A stretch of 64,000 nucleotides of DNA from Ianthella basta. Taxonomy: Eukaryota > Porifera > Demospongiae > Verongiida > Ianthellidae. Below are positions 56,259 through 64,000 of this stretch, one piece after another. Position 1 is the first letter of the stretch, and every line of letters begins with the position of its first letter. The stretch covers positions 5,342,882 through 5,406,881 of the forward strand of contig OZ025869.1 of NCBI GenBank assembly GCA_964019415.1. The letters are read 5' to 3'. Position numbers and translations under genes: made by a program. The notes under the pieces were generated by a model. The model did not search any database. It had not been told where the DNA came from and worked only from the letters and a program-made list of their open reading frames with translations.

Positions 56259-56735
56259 GTGATCCTTTTTATTCTCACACAAACTTGCCGGTATCCATTA
56301 ACCCTTCAGACCCGAATCATACATCCTATAAAAAGTAGACGGTGTACGGGCATACTACGCCCATACCCACATGTGCTGTGTACACGACCCGAACCTGTTG
56401 CGTATGCGACATTCCAACTCAGAACAGCCAATGTTGATGACCATGCAAGACTGGATGTGAAGGCCGTAGGTTTCTGGGGAAACCATAGGCAAAGTGCCTT
56501 TTTTGATGTAAGGGTGCTTGACCCATTCACACGAGCCTATGCCTACCAGACTATCCCCAATCACTCAGTCCCCTACAGTGAGACGATGAAGATGATTCGT
56601 TGCAAGCTAGGATTCTCACTCATTGACTCTGCTAACCTCTGTCTAAGAGGTGCAATATCAGCCTTCCACAGACCAGCCAGCTGTGACCTGTCTGATATCC
56701 CCATTGACGTGATTGTCAGTGAGGGCTGTCTGTAA
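56259..56735 (+). pseudogene. C-terminal module of a LINE-like retroelement (DVRV nuclease-like motif)
   Basis: The 158-codon frame contains DDHARLDVKAVGFWGNHRQS, AFFDVRVLDPF and, after an apparent deletion, YSETMKMIRCKLGFSLIDSA and NLCLRGA. I know this order from the end of retroelement proteins abundant in cnidarians and sponges, where ARLDV and FFDVRV look like the D and D-x-R strands of a PD-(D/E)XK nuclease. About 60 residues usually between DVRV and the C-terminal helix are missing. It may belong with the fragment at 22,745-23,124. Confidence 0.65.
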
Positions 56736-57155
56736 ATGAACAAAATCTTGCTATGATTTTTAAATACGCTGTCTTTAAATACCTTGCATATGTCTTACGT
56801 TTCCATGTAAATCAGTTTTGCTGATATTGGAATGCTTCACTCAAAAAACATAGTACCCACAGAGCGTACGCCTAACGATGAATGGTATAGATCGTAGAAA
56901 TCGTCATCAAACCTGCCAAGGAGTTACCCAGTGCAGTTCTCTTGCTTTATTTCGAGGGTTGTTGGCTGTCATCTTAATTCCTCCCATTCTTTCGGGGTTC
57001 TTGTCAGCCTGTCTACAGAGCGGAAACTGATCTACTCAGACTACACCACGCAGAGGTTCCTCTTCTACCATCACTTGAGCAAGAGTTTGCAAGAGAATGA
57101 CTGATTGTGTGAAATCTGGCAGAAGGGCACACAGCCACTAAAGCTGCTGTAACTA

Positions 57156-57904
57156 CCGTATTCGCTCTATTAGACGCCGCGGCTACTATTTATTTCGCTA
57201 GGCAATTTGGTGCGGCGTCTATTGGAGAGCGGCTACTAATAGAGAGCGGCGTTTATTAAACTCAGTGGGCCGTCGGTGACTCGGTCGGTGAAGTCTTTTG
57301 TGAAGTAGGGGCTTTGAAAAAAGCCCCTACCTCAACCGGTCCCAAGACTTACACAGCCGCTGGGAATGTACGTGCTCCCAGCAAAGCGTTGTGCCTCCAG
57401 TGGGTGAAGGAGTGCTGGGAGGCGCTTCCAACAGAGACCGTAAAGAAGTCCTTCCGCGCGTGTGGGATTTCCGTGCACACAGACGGCACGGAAGACGGAG
57501 AAATCCACTGTCTTAAAGAAGGCGAAGTGGCTGCAGACGCCAGGAAGACAATTGAAAGAGACACTGCCGCGCTTGCCACTGCAACAGATTCGCTCGAGGA
57601 ATCAGACCCCTTCGCCGATGTTGAAGAGGACGAAGAAGAGTTGGAGGAGAACGAGCTTGTTCTAGAAGACTGCTAATTCATTATACTATGCTTTCTACAA
57701 TCCTTAAAATGTAGCTACTGTATACCTTTTGCTTGTATTGCTATCTCTGCTATTGCCGTCGAGCGATCCCAACGTTGTCTACTCGAATACTAGCCGCGGC
57801 TACTAATAGAGAGCGGCTACTATTTCTTTCAGCACATCCGAAGGTGCGGCTACTATTAGAGAGCGGCGACTAATAGAGAGTGGCGTTTAATAGAGCAGAT
57901 ACGG
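57156..57904 (+). mobile_element. Pogo/Tigger-type element, internally deleted, TA target
   Basis: CCGTATTCGCTCTATTAGAC at the left and its imperfect complement ending CAGATACGG at the right, with TA on both sides (57,154-57,155 and 57,905-57,906). Subterminal GCGGCTACTA(T/A)T and GAGAGCGGCG motifs repeat on both sides. A hairpin AGGGGCTTTGAAAAAAGCCCCT lies at 57,307-57,329. Only the C-terminal end of a transposase is left, so it needs help to move. Confidence 0.88.
57314..57676 (+). pseudogene. C-terminal remnant of a pogo-type transposase
   Basis: The frame contains RAPSKALCLQWVKECWEALP, VKKSFRACGISVHTDGTEDG, EIHCLKEG and an acidic tail (DPFADVEEDEEELEENEL). This is the region after the DDE core in Tigger/pogo transposases, including the usual acidic end. 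The DNA-binding and catalytic parts are missing. The frame itself is intact for about 115 codons. Confidence 0.85.
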
Positions 57905-58214
57905 TAAGTTCCCCCGACATTATTACAAAACAGGGATGATCATGGAAGTGGTCAGAAGTCCAAGATGACAGCCGAGGCTAAACGAATCGTTGAAGAACAG
58001 AGGGAAAGAAATGACGAGACAATGGTAGGAATGGGTACACAGCTAGCACTTGATTCTTCTTCCTTTAACCATCAGTACGTTCCAAGTTGTTTGCCTGTAT
58101 GCAATCGTAATAGTCCCGTAGTGATTCTGTAATATACCTGTAACAAAATCATTTGACGACCGTATGTATAAACGTAGTATGGCTGTATGCACATGCATTG
58201 TACACCCGTACACT

Positions 58215-58320
58215 GTCAACATTCTTATAGGATGGTGCTCAGTGGGTTGTCTTTCACCAGCGTATAGTTCAGGTTCACCGATGTTTCGGCTAGATGCTCA
58301 AGCCGTCTTCAGGCGTGAGT
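58215..58320 (-). repeat. Small Penelope-like 3' fragment (possible)
   Basis: CACCGATGTTTCGGCTAGAT followed by GCTCAAGCCGTCTTCAGGCG is a phrase I know from the ends of Penelope-like elements. No coding frame supports it here, so this is tentative. Confidence 0.35.
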
Positions 58321-58987
58321 TCTTATAGGATGTACCGTATACGTATGCGTCATTTCCATAGAGGTTCTGAAAAGTGCCATTTTGTTTGCTACAAGGTTTC
58401 TGTGCTAAGGAAGGCTTCACTTGACTTAAAGCAATGGTAGAGCCTTTCCTCTGCCAGCCTATCTTGCCTCCTGGTCGTGCAGGTAGCAAACAAGCAAATT
58501 ATTTCATTCAAGAAAAATTGTGCAACGTCTTTCTTGTCTGGACTTGAATCCAAAGTATGTGTGCACTGTCACGAATTGGCACAAGAAGACTTCCACAACT
58601 TCCTGGAATACAGCCTGCAAAAACAAATCTTCACTGTGACAGATTCTGGCCAAAAAAGGCTCGGAGAGTATGAACTTACCAAGTGTGTGTTCACGTGATG
58701 ATAGTAGAGTGGTTCCCAGAAGACTAACAACGACAGTCCTGTACTACATCTTGGAACAGAGTTATTACCATATGCCATTGTCCGGTGAGTGAAAGTGCAA
58801 CGACAGGGTGCGACTAATTTCTTGTATGTGGGAAGTAGGTTAGGGTGTGTAAGGTGTGGTATGATGTGTAGAATAGTGTGGGGTGTAGGTTTGTGGGTGC
58901 ATGGCCTAGGGTGGCGTGCATGCATGAGATAAGGTGGGGCATATGGGATATAGGGTGGGGTGTATAGGATTACAGCATGCTCCTTAC

Positions 58988-59232
58988 AAGTTCATCTTCC
59001 TGAATGACATGCTCAACTCCATCTAGCCACTTCGATGTAGTGTCCATGTTGGACTCATCCATCTTGCACAGGCGAGTGAGTAAATCCGGGAAGCTGCTAT
59101 CTGCCAGTTGCTGTTGGTCATCACCTGGCCTTAACTCCCACTGGCCATATTTTTCAATTACTGCATTCTTCGAGTAGAATGGCACATCGTTGGTGCTCTC
59201 AAAACCAGCCTTTTCCCACCAGTGAAGGGGGC
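58988..59232 (-). CDS. Exon of the TRP chain, N-terminal region
   Basis: 245 bases from CATTGGCAG to GTAAGG, taking two bases for its first codon and ending in phase 0. It encodes PLHWWEKAGFESTNDVPFYS, KNAVIEKYGQWELRPGDDQQ, a helical SSFPDLLTRLCKMDES and KWLDGVEHVIQEDEL. No domain is known to me. The WWEKAGF phrase and balanced composition speak for a real exon. Confidence 0.75.
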
Positions 59233-59303
59233 CTGCCAATGATTACCAGTCATGGAAAATGCAATTCATACTTGCAGTGTACAATAACAGTGGGTTAACA
59301 AAC

Positions 59304-59345
59304 CTTGCTTTGCCAGCTGTTTATCACTCCCATTCCTTGCATCAT
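59304..59345 (-). CDS. Small exon of the TRP chain
   Basis: 42 bases between AATGCAG and GTTTGT, start phase 2 and end phase 1, joining the next exon as glycine. Peptide DARNGSDKQLAKQ. Hydrophilic, possibly a disordered N-terminal region. Confidence 0.62.
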
Positions 59346-59754
59346 CTGCATTCATGAAGAGAAGCATATCCTTTTGGTAAGATGCAATCAGTTGGGGACA
59401 GAATAAAGGTAGATAGGTGGAGAAAAGAAATTAGTGTAAAGTAGTGCAAAGCATAGAAGGTGAGGTGGAGGATGATTAGATTAGGAAGGGAATGACACAG
59501 GACAATTTACAACCCTATAGCAGAATGATGTCAAACCACACCACACTCACAAGTCAGACCACACACTAATTTACTGAACATCAGACTCTCACTATGCACA
59601 TCCCATCACACCATCACCATTCATTACATCATCCCCACTACCAGTCATCTTACTAGATATCACACCCCCACCATTTTACAACAAACCCTCAGAAACACAA
59701 CGCATCATTACCACATAGAACACTATCACTACACAATGCTTTTGGAGGCAGTAC

Positions 59755-59778
59755 CTTGGGGTTCCTTTGTCTGCCCAT
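59755..59778 (-). CDS. 24-base micro-exon of the TRP chain
   Basis: Between GATGTAG and GTACTG, with the same phases as the 42-base exon (two bases in, one base out). Peptide GQTKEPQ. Because the phase is the same, it could be skipped without a frameshift. It needs an upstream exon supplying one base, and none was found. Confidence 0.5.
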
Positions 59779-59949
59779 CTACATCAGAAACGTAACTGAC
59801 AGACTGCAAGTAAAGAAATAGCAGTAGAGTAGCATTGGGGGGTGGGGGAGGGGGGATTTGCTGCGTGGTCCCAAACACAAACATGGGATTGATTGATTTT
59901 GCAGAGGCAAAACCATGAGATGGCAAGGGTTCTAGTCCATGTCATGGCA

Positions 59950-60560
59950 GTTTCTGTTCATGATAAAGATTTGTACACACTAGCCAATAGACAACTGTTT
60001 TCGGACAGTTTGGTAGCATACAGCTACCTTCATCAAGGATAATGACTGCTGGAGCACTCATGCATTTATAGAGATAACCGTGACAGTGGATGATGTGATG
60101 ACAGGCGACAGTTAATGATGTGATGATGAATAACGTTGAAGAGAAAAAATGTAATTCAGATTAAGGTAGGTTAAGAAAATGCAGTTCAAATAATTACGAA
60201 GTGGAGTAATATGTTAGGCTAGTCCAACAAGGCTGTGTATTCCCTGGGTAGTGTCCCTTTCTCACGGTTCAAGGTGTTGGGATGGCACTGGATGTGCCAG
60301 CTTTCAAGGAGACACTGTGTGGTCACCCAGGGGTGGTTGTCAATCCCTGTGCCTGGGACAGGTCCACTTGGGGGACCACACACGTTCAGCCAGAGCAGAT
60401 GCGGCCATATCCTCGTTCCGAAGTGCCCGTTGGTGTCTCAGGCACTGTTTACATTGGTACTAGTCCCACATGTCACTTCACTGTTGTGGGTGTGGTTAAG
60501 TGCTGAGTACCTTTTGCCTCATCATGCTGGCATGCAGAAAGAACACTGTCCCAATAGGAT
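59950..60560 (-). pseudogene. Penelope-like element 3' end, decayed
   Basis: The minus strand contains LESWHIQCHPNTLNRE (about 60,255-60,305), the phrase that closes the GIY-YIG protein of many Penelope-like elements. It is followed by LMKVAVCYQTVRKQLSIG (about 59,985-60,040), which is the usual end of such open frames. The domain core further right is too damaged to read. Confidence 0.6.
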
Positions 60561-60810
60561 GCAAGGAAACTGTTAAGCAATCAAAGATATGGAGTGAAAA
60601 CTCCATGCACGTTGGATCAGACCTTTCAGTACAGAATGACTTTCTTATGAAAATGTAATTGACTCTGTGTTATGCTTTCAAGTTTATTGAAGTTGCTGCT
60701 CAATGAATTTAACTTCATGATTAGATTCTATATTTTATGGATTGTTACGTACAACCCAGTGCAATATACACATATGTATACAGTGAACTATGAGTGACTA
60801 TCACACCAGT

Positions 60811-60880
60811 GCATGGAGTGGCTGTCACACCATTGCATGGAGTGGCTGTCACACCATTGCATGGAGTGGCTGTCACACCA
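60811..60880. repeat. 24-bp tandem repeat, three units
   Basis: GCATGGAGTGGCTGTCACAC followed by CATT is repeated three times without change, except that the last unit ends early. Confidence 0.95.
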
Positions 60881-60900
60881 TGCATGTAACAACGTTAGCA

Positions 60901-60978
60901 TGGTGTGATGATCACACTGATATTTGCCTTAGCAACTGATTCACACCAATTTTAATTATCAGTGTGATCATCACACCA
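60901..60978. mobile_element. 78-bp miniature inverted-repeat element
   Basis: TGGTGTGATGATCACACTGA and its complement, 22 bases each, enclose 34 bases. The inner part of each arm is itself palindromic (GATGATCACA). No target duplication could be fixed. Confidence 0.75.
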
Positions 60979-61199
60979 AAGTTCTAACAGTGTATCTAGA
61001 AGCCATTCAGCTGGTGGCTCCTTTGATGCAGCCAGCAAATGATGAAGATCTATATTAATTAGCTGATACTTTAGATGGTGTGGTGTGGTCAAAATGAGAT
61101 TCTGACAGTGCTGTAGGTCCAATCAAAATAAAAGTGCATGCTTATAGCTAATTATGGCAGGCAAACTTGACCAATAAAACTTGATTACTGGGTTATTAA

Positions 61200-61735
61200 T
61201 TAGTACACACTCCTGGATAGTGTTCTCCACCTTAGATCTGAAGTCTGGTTATTGGCAGGTCCGGCTAAGTGATGAAGCCAGAGAGAAGACTGCATTTTCA
61301 ACTGGGACTGGCTTGTGGCAGTCTAAGGTCATGCCATTTGGCCTTTGCAACGCACCTGCCACATTTGAGCGCCTAATGGAGCAGGTGGTAGCAGGGCTTC
61401 CCACAACTGTAGCACTCCTGTACTTGGATGACATCCTGGTCCCTGGAAGGACATTTCAGCAGCAGATAGACAACCTGCAGACAGTGTTTCAGCGACTGAA
61501 GGAGGCGAATCTCAAGCTAAATCCCAAAAAGTGTGCACTGTTCCAGCGGGAAGTGAAGTACTTGGGACATGTAGTAAGTGCCAGGGGAGTATTCCCAGAC
61601 CCTGACAAAGTGGAAGCCATTCAAGCATGGCCGAGGCCCATATCTGTTACGGATGTTAAGAGCTTCTTGGGACTAGCTTCTTACTACTGCCGCTTCATTG
61701 CAGGATTTGCCAACATTGCTTCTCCTCTGCATTAA
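61200..61735 (+). pseudogene. Gypsy reverse transcriptase fragment
   Basis: Contains FSTLDLKSGYWQVRL, VMPFGLCNAPATFERLM, LLYLDDILVPG (catalytic YLDD) and VKSFLGLASYYCRFIAGFA. A stop after SPLH (61,733) and a frame change follow. The fingers upstream of FSTLDLKSGY are missing. Confidence 0.92.
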
Positions 61736-61747
61736 TGCACTAAGAAG

Positions 61748-62839
61748 ATGACCACATTCCAGTGGACTGCAAAAGTACAAACAGCCTTCTCCAGGTTGAA
61801 AGCAGCTCTTATTGAAGCACCTGTACTGTCTTATCCTGACCTCACCTTACCATTCATTCTTGACACAGATGCAAGTAGTGTGGAAATTGGAGCTGTACTG
61901 TCACAGGTAGTGGAGGGGAGAGAGCGACCTGTGGCATACTTCAGCACTGCCCTTAGCCAAGCGCAGCACAACTATTGTGTCACTAGGAGGAAACTCCTAG
62001 CCATAGTGCAGGCAGTCAAAAGGTTTCATCCTTACTTGTATGGGCAAAGGTTTCTCATCCGTACAGACCATTCAGCTTTGCAGTGGCTCCTAAACTTTCG
62101 GCAGCCAGAAGGCCAGACGGCAAGATGGTTGGAAGCCTTACAGGGATACAGCTTCACTGTTCAGCACCGGCCTGGTTCCCAGCACAGTAATGCTGATGCT
62201 CTGTCTAGACGCCCCTGCTTTGAGTCTGGTTGCAAGCATTGCAACAGAAGGGACTCCATGGAAGAGCTACACCATGCAGCCAGTCCAGACCCAAGACCAA
62301 CTTCAGAACAAGATGGCCCGTCAGCCACTGTAAGAGCAGTAGCCCTCAATGCTCACAACCTCACTGTGATCACGGGCTCCCCCGAAGAACTGCGGCAAGC
62401 TCAACTGACTGATGACACCCTTTGTCCAGTGATTGAATGGCTGGAAAGGAGCACTGCCAAACCTGACTGGGATGAGGTTGCCCCATGTGGTGAGTGCACA
62501 AAGGCCTACTGGGCACAATGGGACAGTCTCCAGCTGATCGATGGGGTACTACATCGCTTGTGGGAGACACCATCAGGAGATGCTGTTGTCAGACAGTTGG
62601 TGGTCCCTACTTCCCTGAGAGAAACGGTCCTTAAGGAGCTCCAACCACTGGGCACTTTGGAATTGCCAAGACACAGGGGCGTGTCCAGCAGCGCTTCTTT
62701 CGGGTTAACTGCAGAGATGATGTCCGAGAGTGGTGCCGTAATTGTGATGGTGGACCTCGTCTCTCAGCATACAAGAAGACAACGAGCTGCAATGCAAAAG
62801 GAATTTGGTAGGAGCACCAATGGAACGTCTTGCTCTTGA
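61748..62839 (+). pseudogene. Gypsy RNase H and damaged integrase zinc region
   Basis: FILDTDASSVEIGAVLSQ, RKLLAIVQAVKRFHPYLYG, IRTDHSALQWLL and SNADALSRRP mark RNase H. The following His/Cys zinc region is frameshifted near 62,655-62,690 and cannot fold. The frame ends at 62,839 by a further shift. Confidence 0.9.
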
Positions 62840-63275
62840 TGTCCTGGGTCCATTGCCCTGCACACACTCGGGGAACAAGTACATTTTAATTGTGGCTGAC
62901 TATTTCTCTAAGTGGGTAGAAGCTTTTCCCATGCCAAACCAAGAAGCTTGTACTGTGGCTGAATTGCTGATAAAGGAGGTTGTTTGCAGGTTTGGTGTTC
63001 CACTCCTCATCCACTCAGACCAGGGTCGCAATTTCGAATCAGCAGTGTTTACTGAGATGTGCCAATTGCTGGGTATTCAGAAGATAAGAACCACAGCCCA
63101 TCACCCACAATCGGATGGCATGGTAGAGAGGTTCAACAGAACAATCGAGGACCAGCTAGCCAAGTTTGTGGACTATCCCATACCTCATGTTGGCATACCG
63201 TTCTGCCATACATGTGTCCACAGGCTACACTCCAGCAAAAGTTATGTTTGGGAGAGACCTACGGCTGCCTGTTGA
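62805..63275 (+). pseudogene. Gypsy integrase core
   Basis: MERLALDVLGPLP, YFSKWVEAFPMPNQEA, FGVPLLIHSDQGRNFES and HHPQSDGMVERFNRT carry the D-D-E catalytic residues of the integrase fold. Near 63,165 a deletion of about 15 codons and a frame change lead to the next part. Confidence 0.9.
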
Positions 63276-63840
63276 CTTACTCCTAGGTCGCCCAGAGGAA
63301 GAAGTTCTGAGTTCAGGAGTGGACTACACTAGAGAGCTGTGTGAGAAACTGGAGCTTGTGCATCGCTATGCTAGTAACCACCTTAAGATTGCATCTGACC
63401 GGATGAAGCAGAGGTACGATTTGTTGCAGAATGGGGTATCACTATCAGCTGGGGATCCTGTGTGGTTTCACAACCCACAAAGGAAGAAAGGCCTAAGCCC
63501 CAAGTTGCAACGGCCATGGCAAGGACCGTACGTGGTGACCAAGAAGATCAATGATGTTGTCTATCGAATCCAGCTGGGACCCCACCAGAAGTCCAAAGTC
63601 GTGCACAGAAATCGACTGTGGTACTACTCTGGCCACAACCCTCCAACTTGGTTCAGTACTACGCCAAACAGTACCCCAGTAACTCCAGCACTTCCCATCG
63701 TGGCCAGGGAGCAGGAAGCTGCTAGGGACAGGCACCTATTACTTGCATGGGACAACAGTACACAGGCAACCACTAGTCAGCAACCAAGGAGAAGCAATCG
63801 CCAGAGACGTCAGCCTGAGCGCTATGGTGTAGATGTGTAG
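63166..63840 (+). pseudogene. Gypsy integrase C-terminal part
   Basis: YLMLAYRSAIHVSTGYTPAK, VMFGRDLRLPVDLLLG, a helical stretch and LQRPWQGPYVVTKKINDVVY (GPY/F-type module) run to a basic tail ending YGVDV. It is the longest intact piece of this element. Confidence 0.9.
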
Positions 63841-63876
63841 TGCTTCCGGAGAAAGCCAGAGTTAAGGAGGGGAGGG

Positions 63877-64000
63877 TGTTGTGAGCCCGTTGACAAGAGA
63901 TGATGCCGAACTTTCTAGACACCTATATGTTATTGACATGATTGGACTGACATGACTTGATCTGTGTACTCTAGAACATTCTCCACAGAAGCCTATAAAT
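63877..64000 (+). repeat. Start of the 3' LTR of the second gypsy element
   Basis: TGTTGTGAGCCCGTTGACAA follows the purine tract AAGGAGGGGAGGG (63,864-63,876), the expected junction for a 3' LTR. The LTR continues beyond the window, so length and target duplication are unknown. Confidence 0.75.

Larger units (their letters stand above)
57080..58060 (+). pseudogene. Tc1-type transposase fragment split by a pogo-type element
   Basis: Left of 57,155 the plus strand reads NLAEGHTATKAAVT; right of 57,905 it reads KFPRHYYKTGMI and then SKMTAEAKRIVEEQRERNDE. Dropping 57,156-57,904 and one TA joins the two parts in frame, parallel to LAEEGHAATKASAHKFLQYY in the 54-kb fragment. It was therefore a Tc1-type sequence before the insertion. 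Upstream and downstream parts are decayed. Confidence 0.82.
4402..59778 (-). other. TRP-type cation channel gene with ankyrin repeats, at least 13 exons
   Basis: This is the extent of the exons I could chain, transcribed right to left. In transcript order they are 59,755-59,778, 59,304-59,345, 58,988-59,232, 55,613-55,768, 45,390-45,769, 44,490-44,569 or 44,610-44,683, 44,277-44,361, 43,833-43,893, 29,436-29,624, 18,835-19,029, 18,392-18,565, 10,707-11,036 and 4,402-4,738. Codon phases agree at all junctions except the one after 29,436. The product would be a plasma-membrane or organelle channel with cytosolic ankyrin repeats followed by six membrane helices and a pore loop, as in TRPA, TRPV and TRPN relatives. 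Introns reach 14 kb and hold most of the mobile elements of the window. Subfamily, first exon, last exon and promoter remain unknown. Confidence 0.8.
61190..64000 (+). mobile_element. Second Ty3/gypsy element, 5'-truncated and decayed
   Basis: It begins abruptly inside the reverse transcriptase (VFSTLDLKSGYWQV) without LTR, gag or protease. It continues through RNase H and integrase with frame changes, and ends with a polypurine tract and the start of a 3' LTR at the window edge. The left junction is not flanked by anything recognisable. Confidence 0.88.

Noticed and set aside
58477..58698. Plus-strand frame of 73 codons (FLSGLESKVCVHCHELAQED)
   Set aside because: Reads like protein but has no recognised motif, no splice sites and no neighbouring module; left uncalled.
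1..64000. CRISPR arrays, tRNA and rRNA genes, bacterial operons
   Set aside because: No evenly spaced repeats with unique spacers, no cloverleaf with A and B boxes, no rRNA-like stretch and no ribosome-binding-site gene clusters were seen.

Overview
This is animal nuclear DNA, rich in introns and packed with transposable elements. It has no operons and no bacterial signals, and splice sites follow GT-AG. An ion-channel gene with canonical introns plus Ty3/gypsy, RTE-like, Penelope-like, Tc1, pogo and hAT remains fits a non-bilaterian metazoan. A demosponge is my best guess, from the general look of the TRP channel and the repeat set; no marker here proves it.

The central result is a single minus-strand gene that appears to fill most of the window. 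At least 13 exons, plus one alternative exon, can be chained from about 59,778 down to 4,402. Donor/acceptor phases match at every junction except one. Read in order, the exons give an N-terminal region without a recognised domain, ankyrin repeats (45,390-45,769), a helical linker (44,569-43,833), a pre-S1 region (29,624-29,436) and the six-helix TRP core: S1-S2 (19,029-18,835), S3-S4 (18,565-18,392), S5-pore (11,036-10,707) and S6 (4,738-4,402). It is therefore an ankyrin-type TRP cation channel spread over at least 55 kb. The first exon with the start codon and the last coding exon were not found. Two exons, 44,610-44,683 and 44,490-44,569, have identical phases and lie only 40 bases apart, so they look mutually exclusive.

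Nearly everything else is mobile DNA in the introns. From left to right: a dispersed repeat (1-840; second copy 39,031-39,885); a dead hAT transposase (7,990-9,670, minus); a 440-bp inverted-repeat element (12,689-13,128); a composite family built of tandem units, a 450-bp block and 262-bp palindromes (14,040-16,240; inverted copy 25,033-26,010); a restriction-like-endonuclease retroelement fragment (16,790-17,280); a Penelope-like GIY-YIG fragment (19,350-19,725); pieces of an unclassified transposon-type gene (19,874-22,270); a dead tyrosine recombinase (28,000-28,781); a 910-bp inverted-repeat element caught inside an older repeat (31,403-32,312); a complete, recent CsRn1-type Ty3/gypsy element (33,416-38,023); an internally deleted RTE-like copy (40,003-41,075); Tc1-type fragments and miniature elements (41,395-43,659, 54,372-54,730); a full-length but mutated RTE-like element with 11-bp target duplications (50,347-53,382); a pogo-type element nested in a Tc1-type fragment (57,080-58,060); and a decayed second gypsy element whose 3' LTR runs off the right edge (61,190-64,000).

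Only the TRP gene and the gypsy gag-pol look functional. The other coding stretches are broken. Exon boundaries were set by hand from splice consensus and phase; family names rest on motifs I recognise, not on searches.
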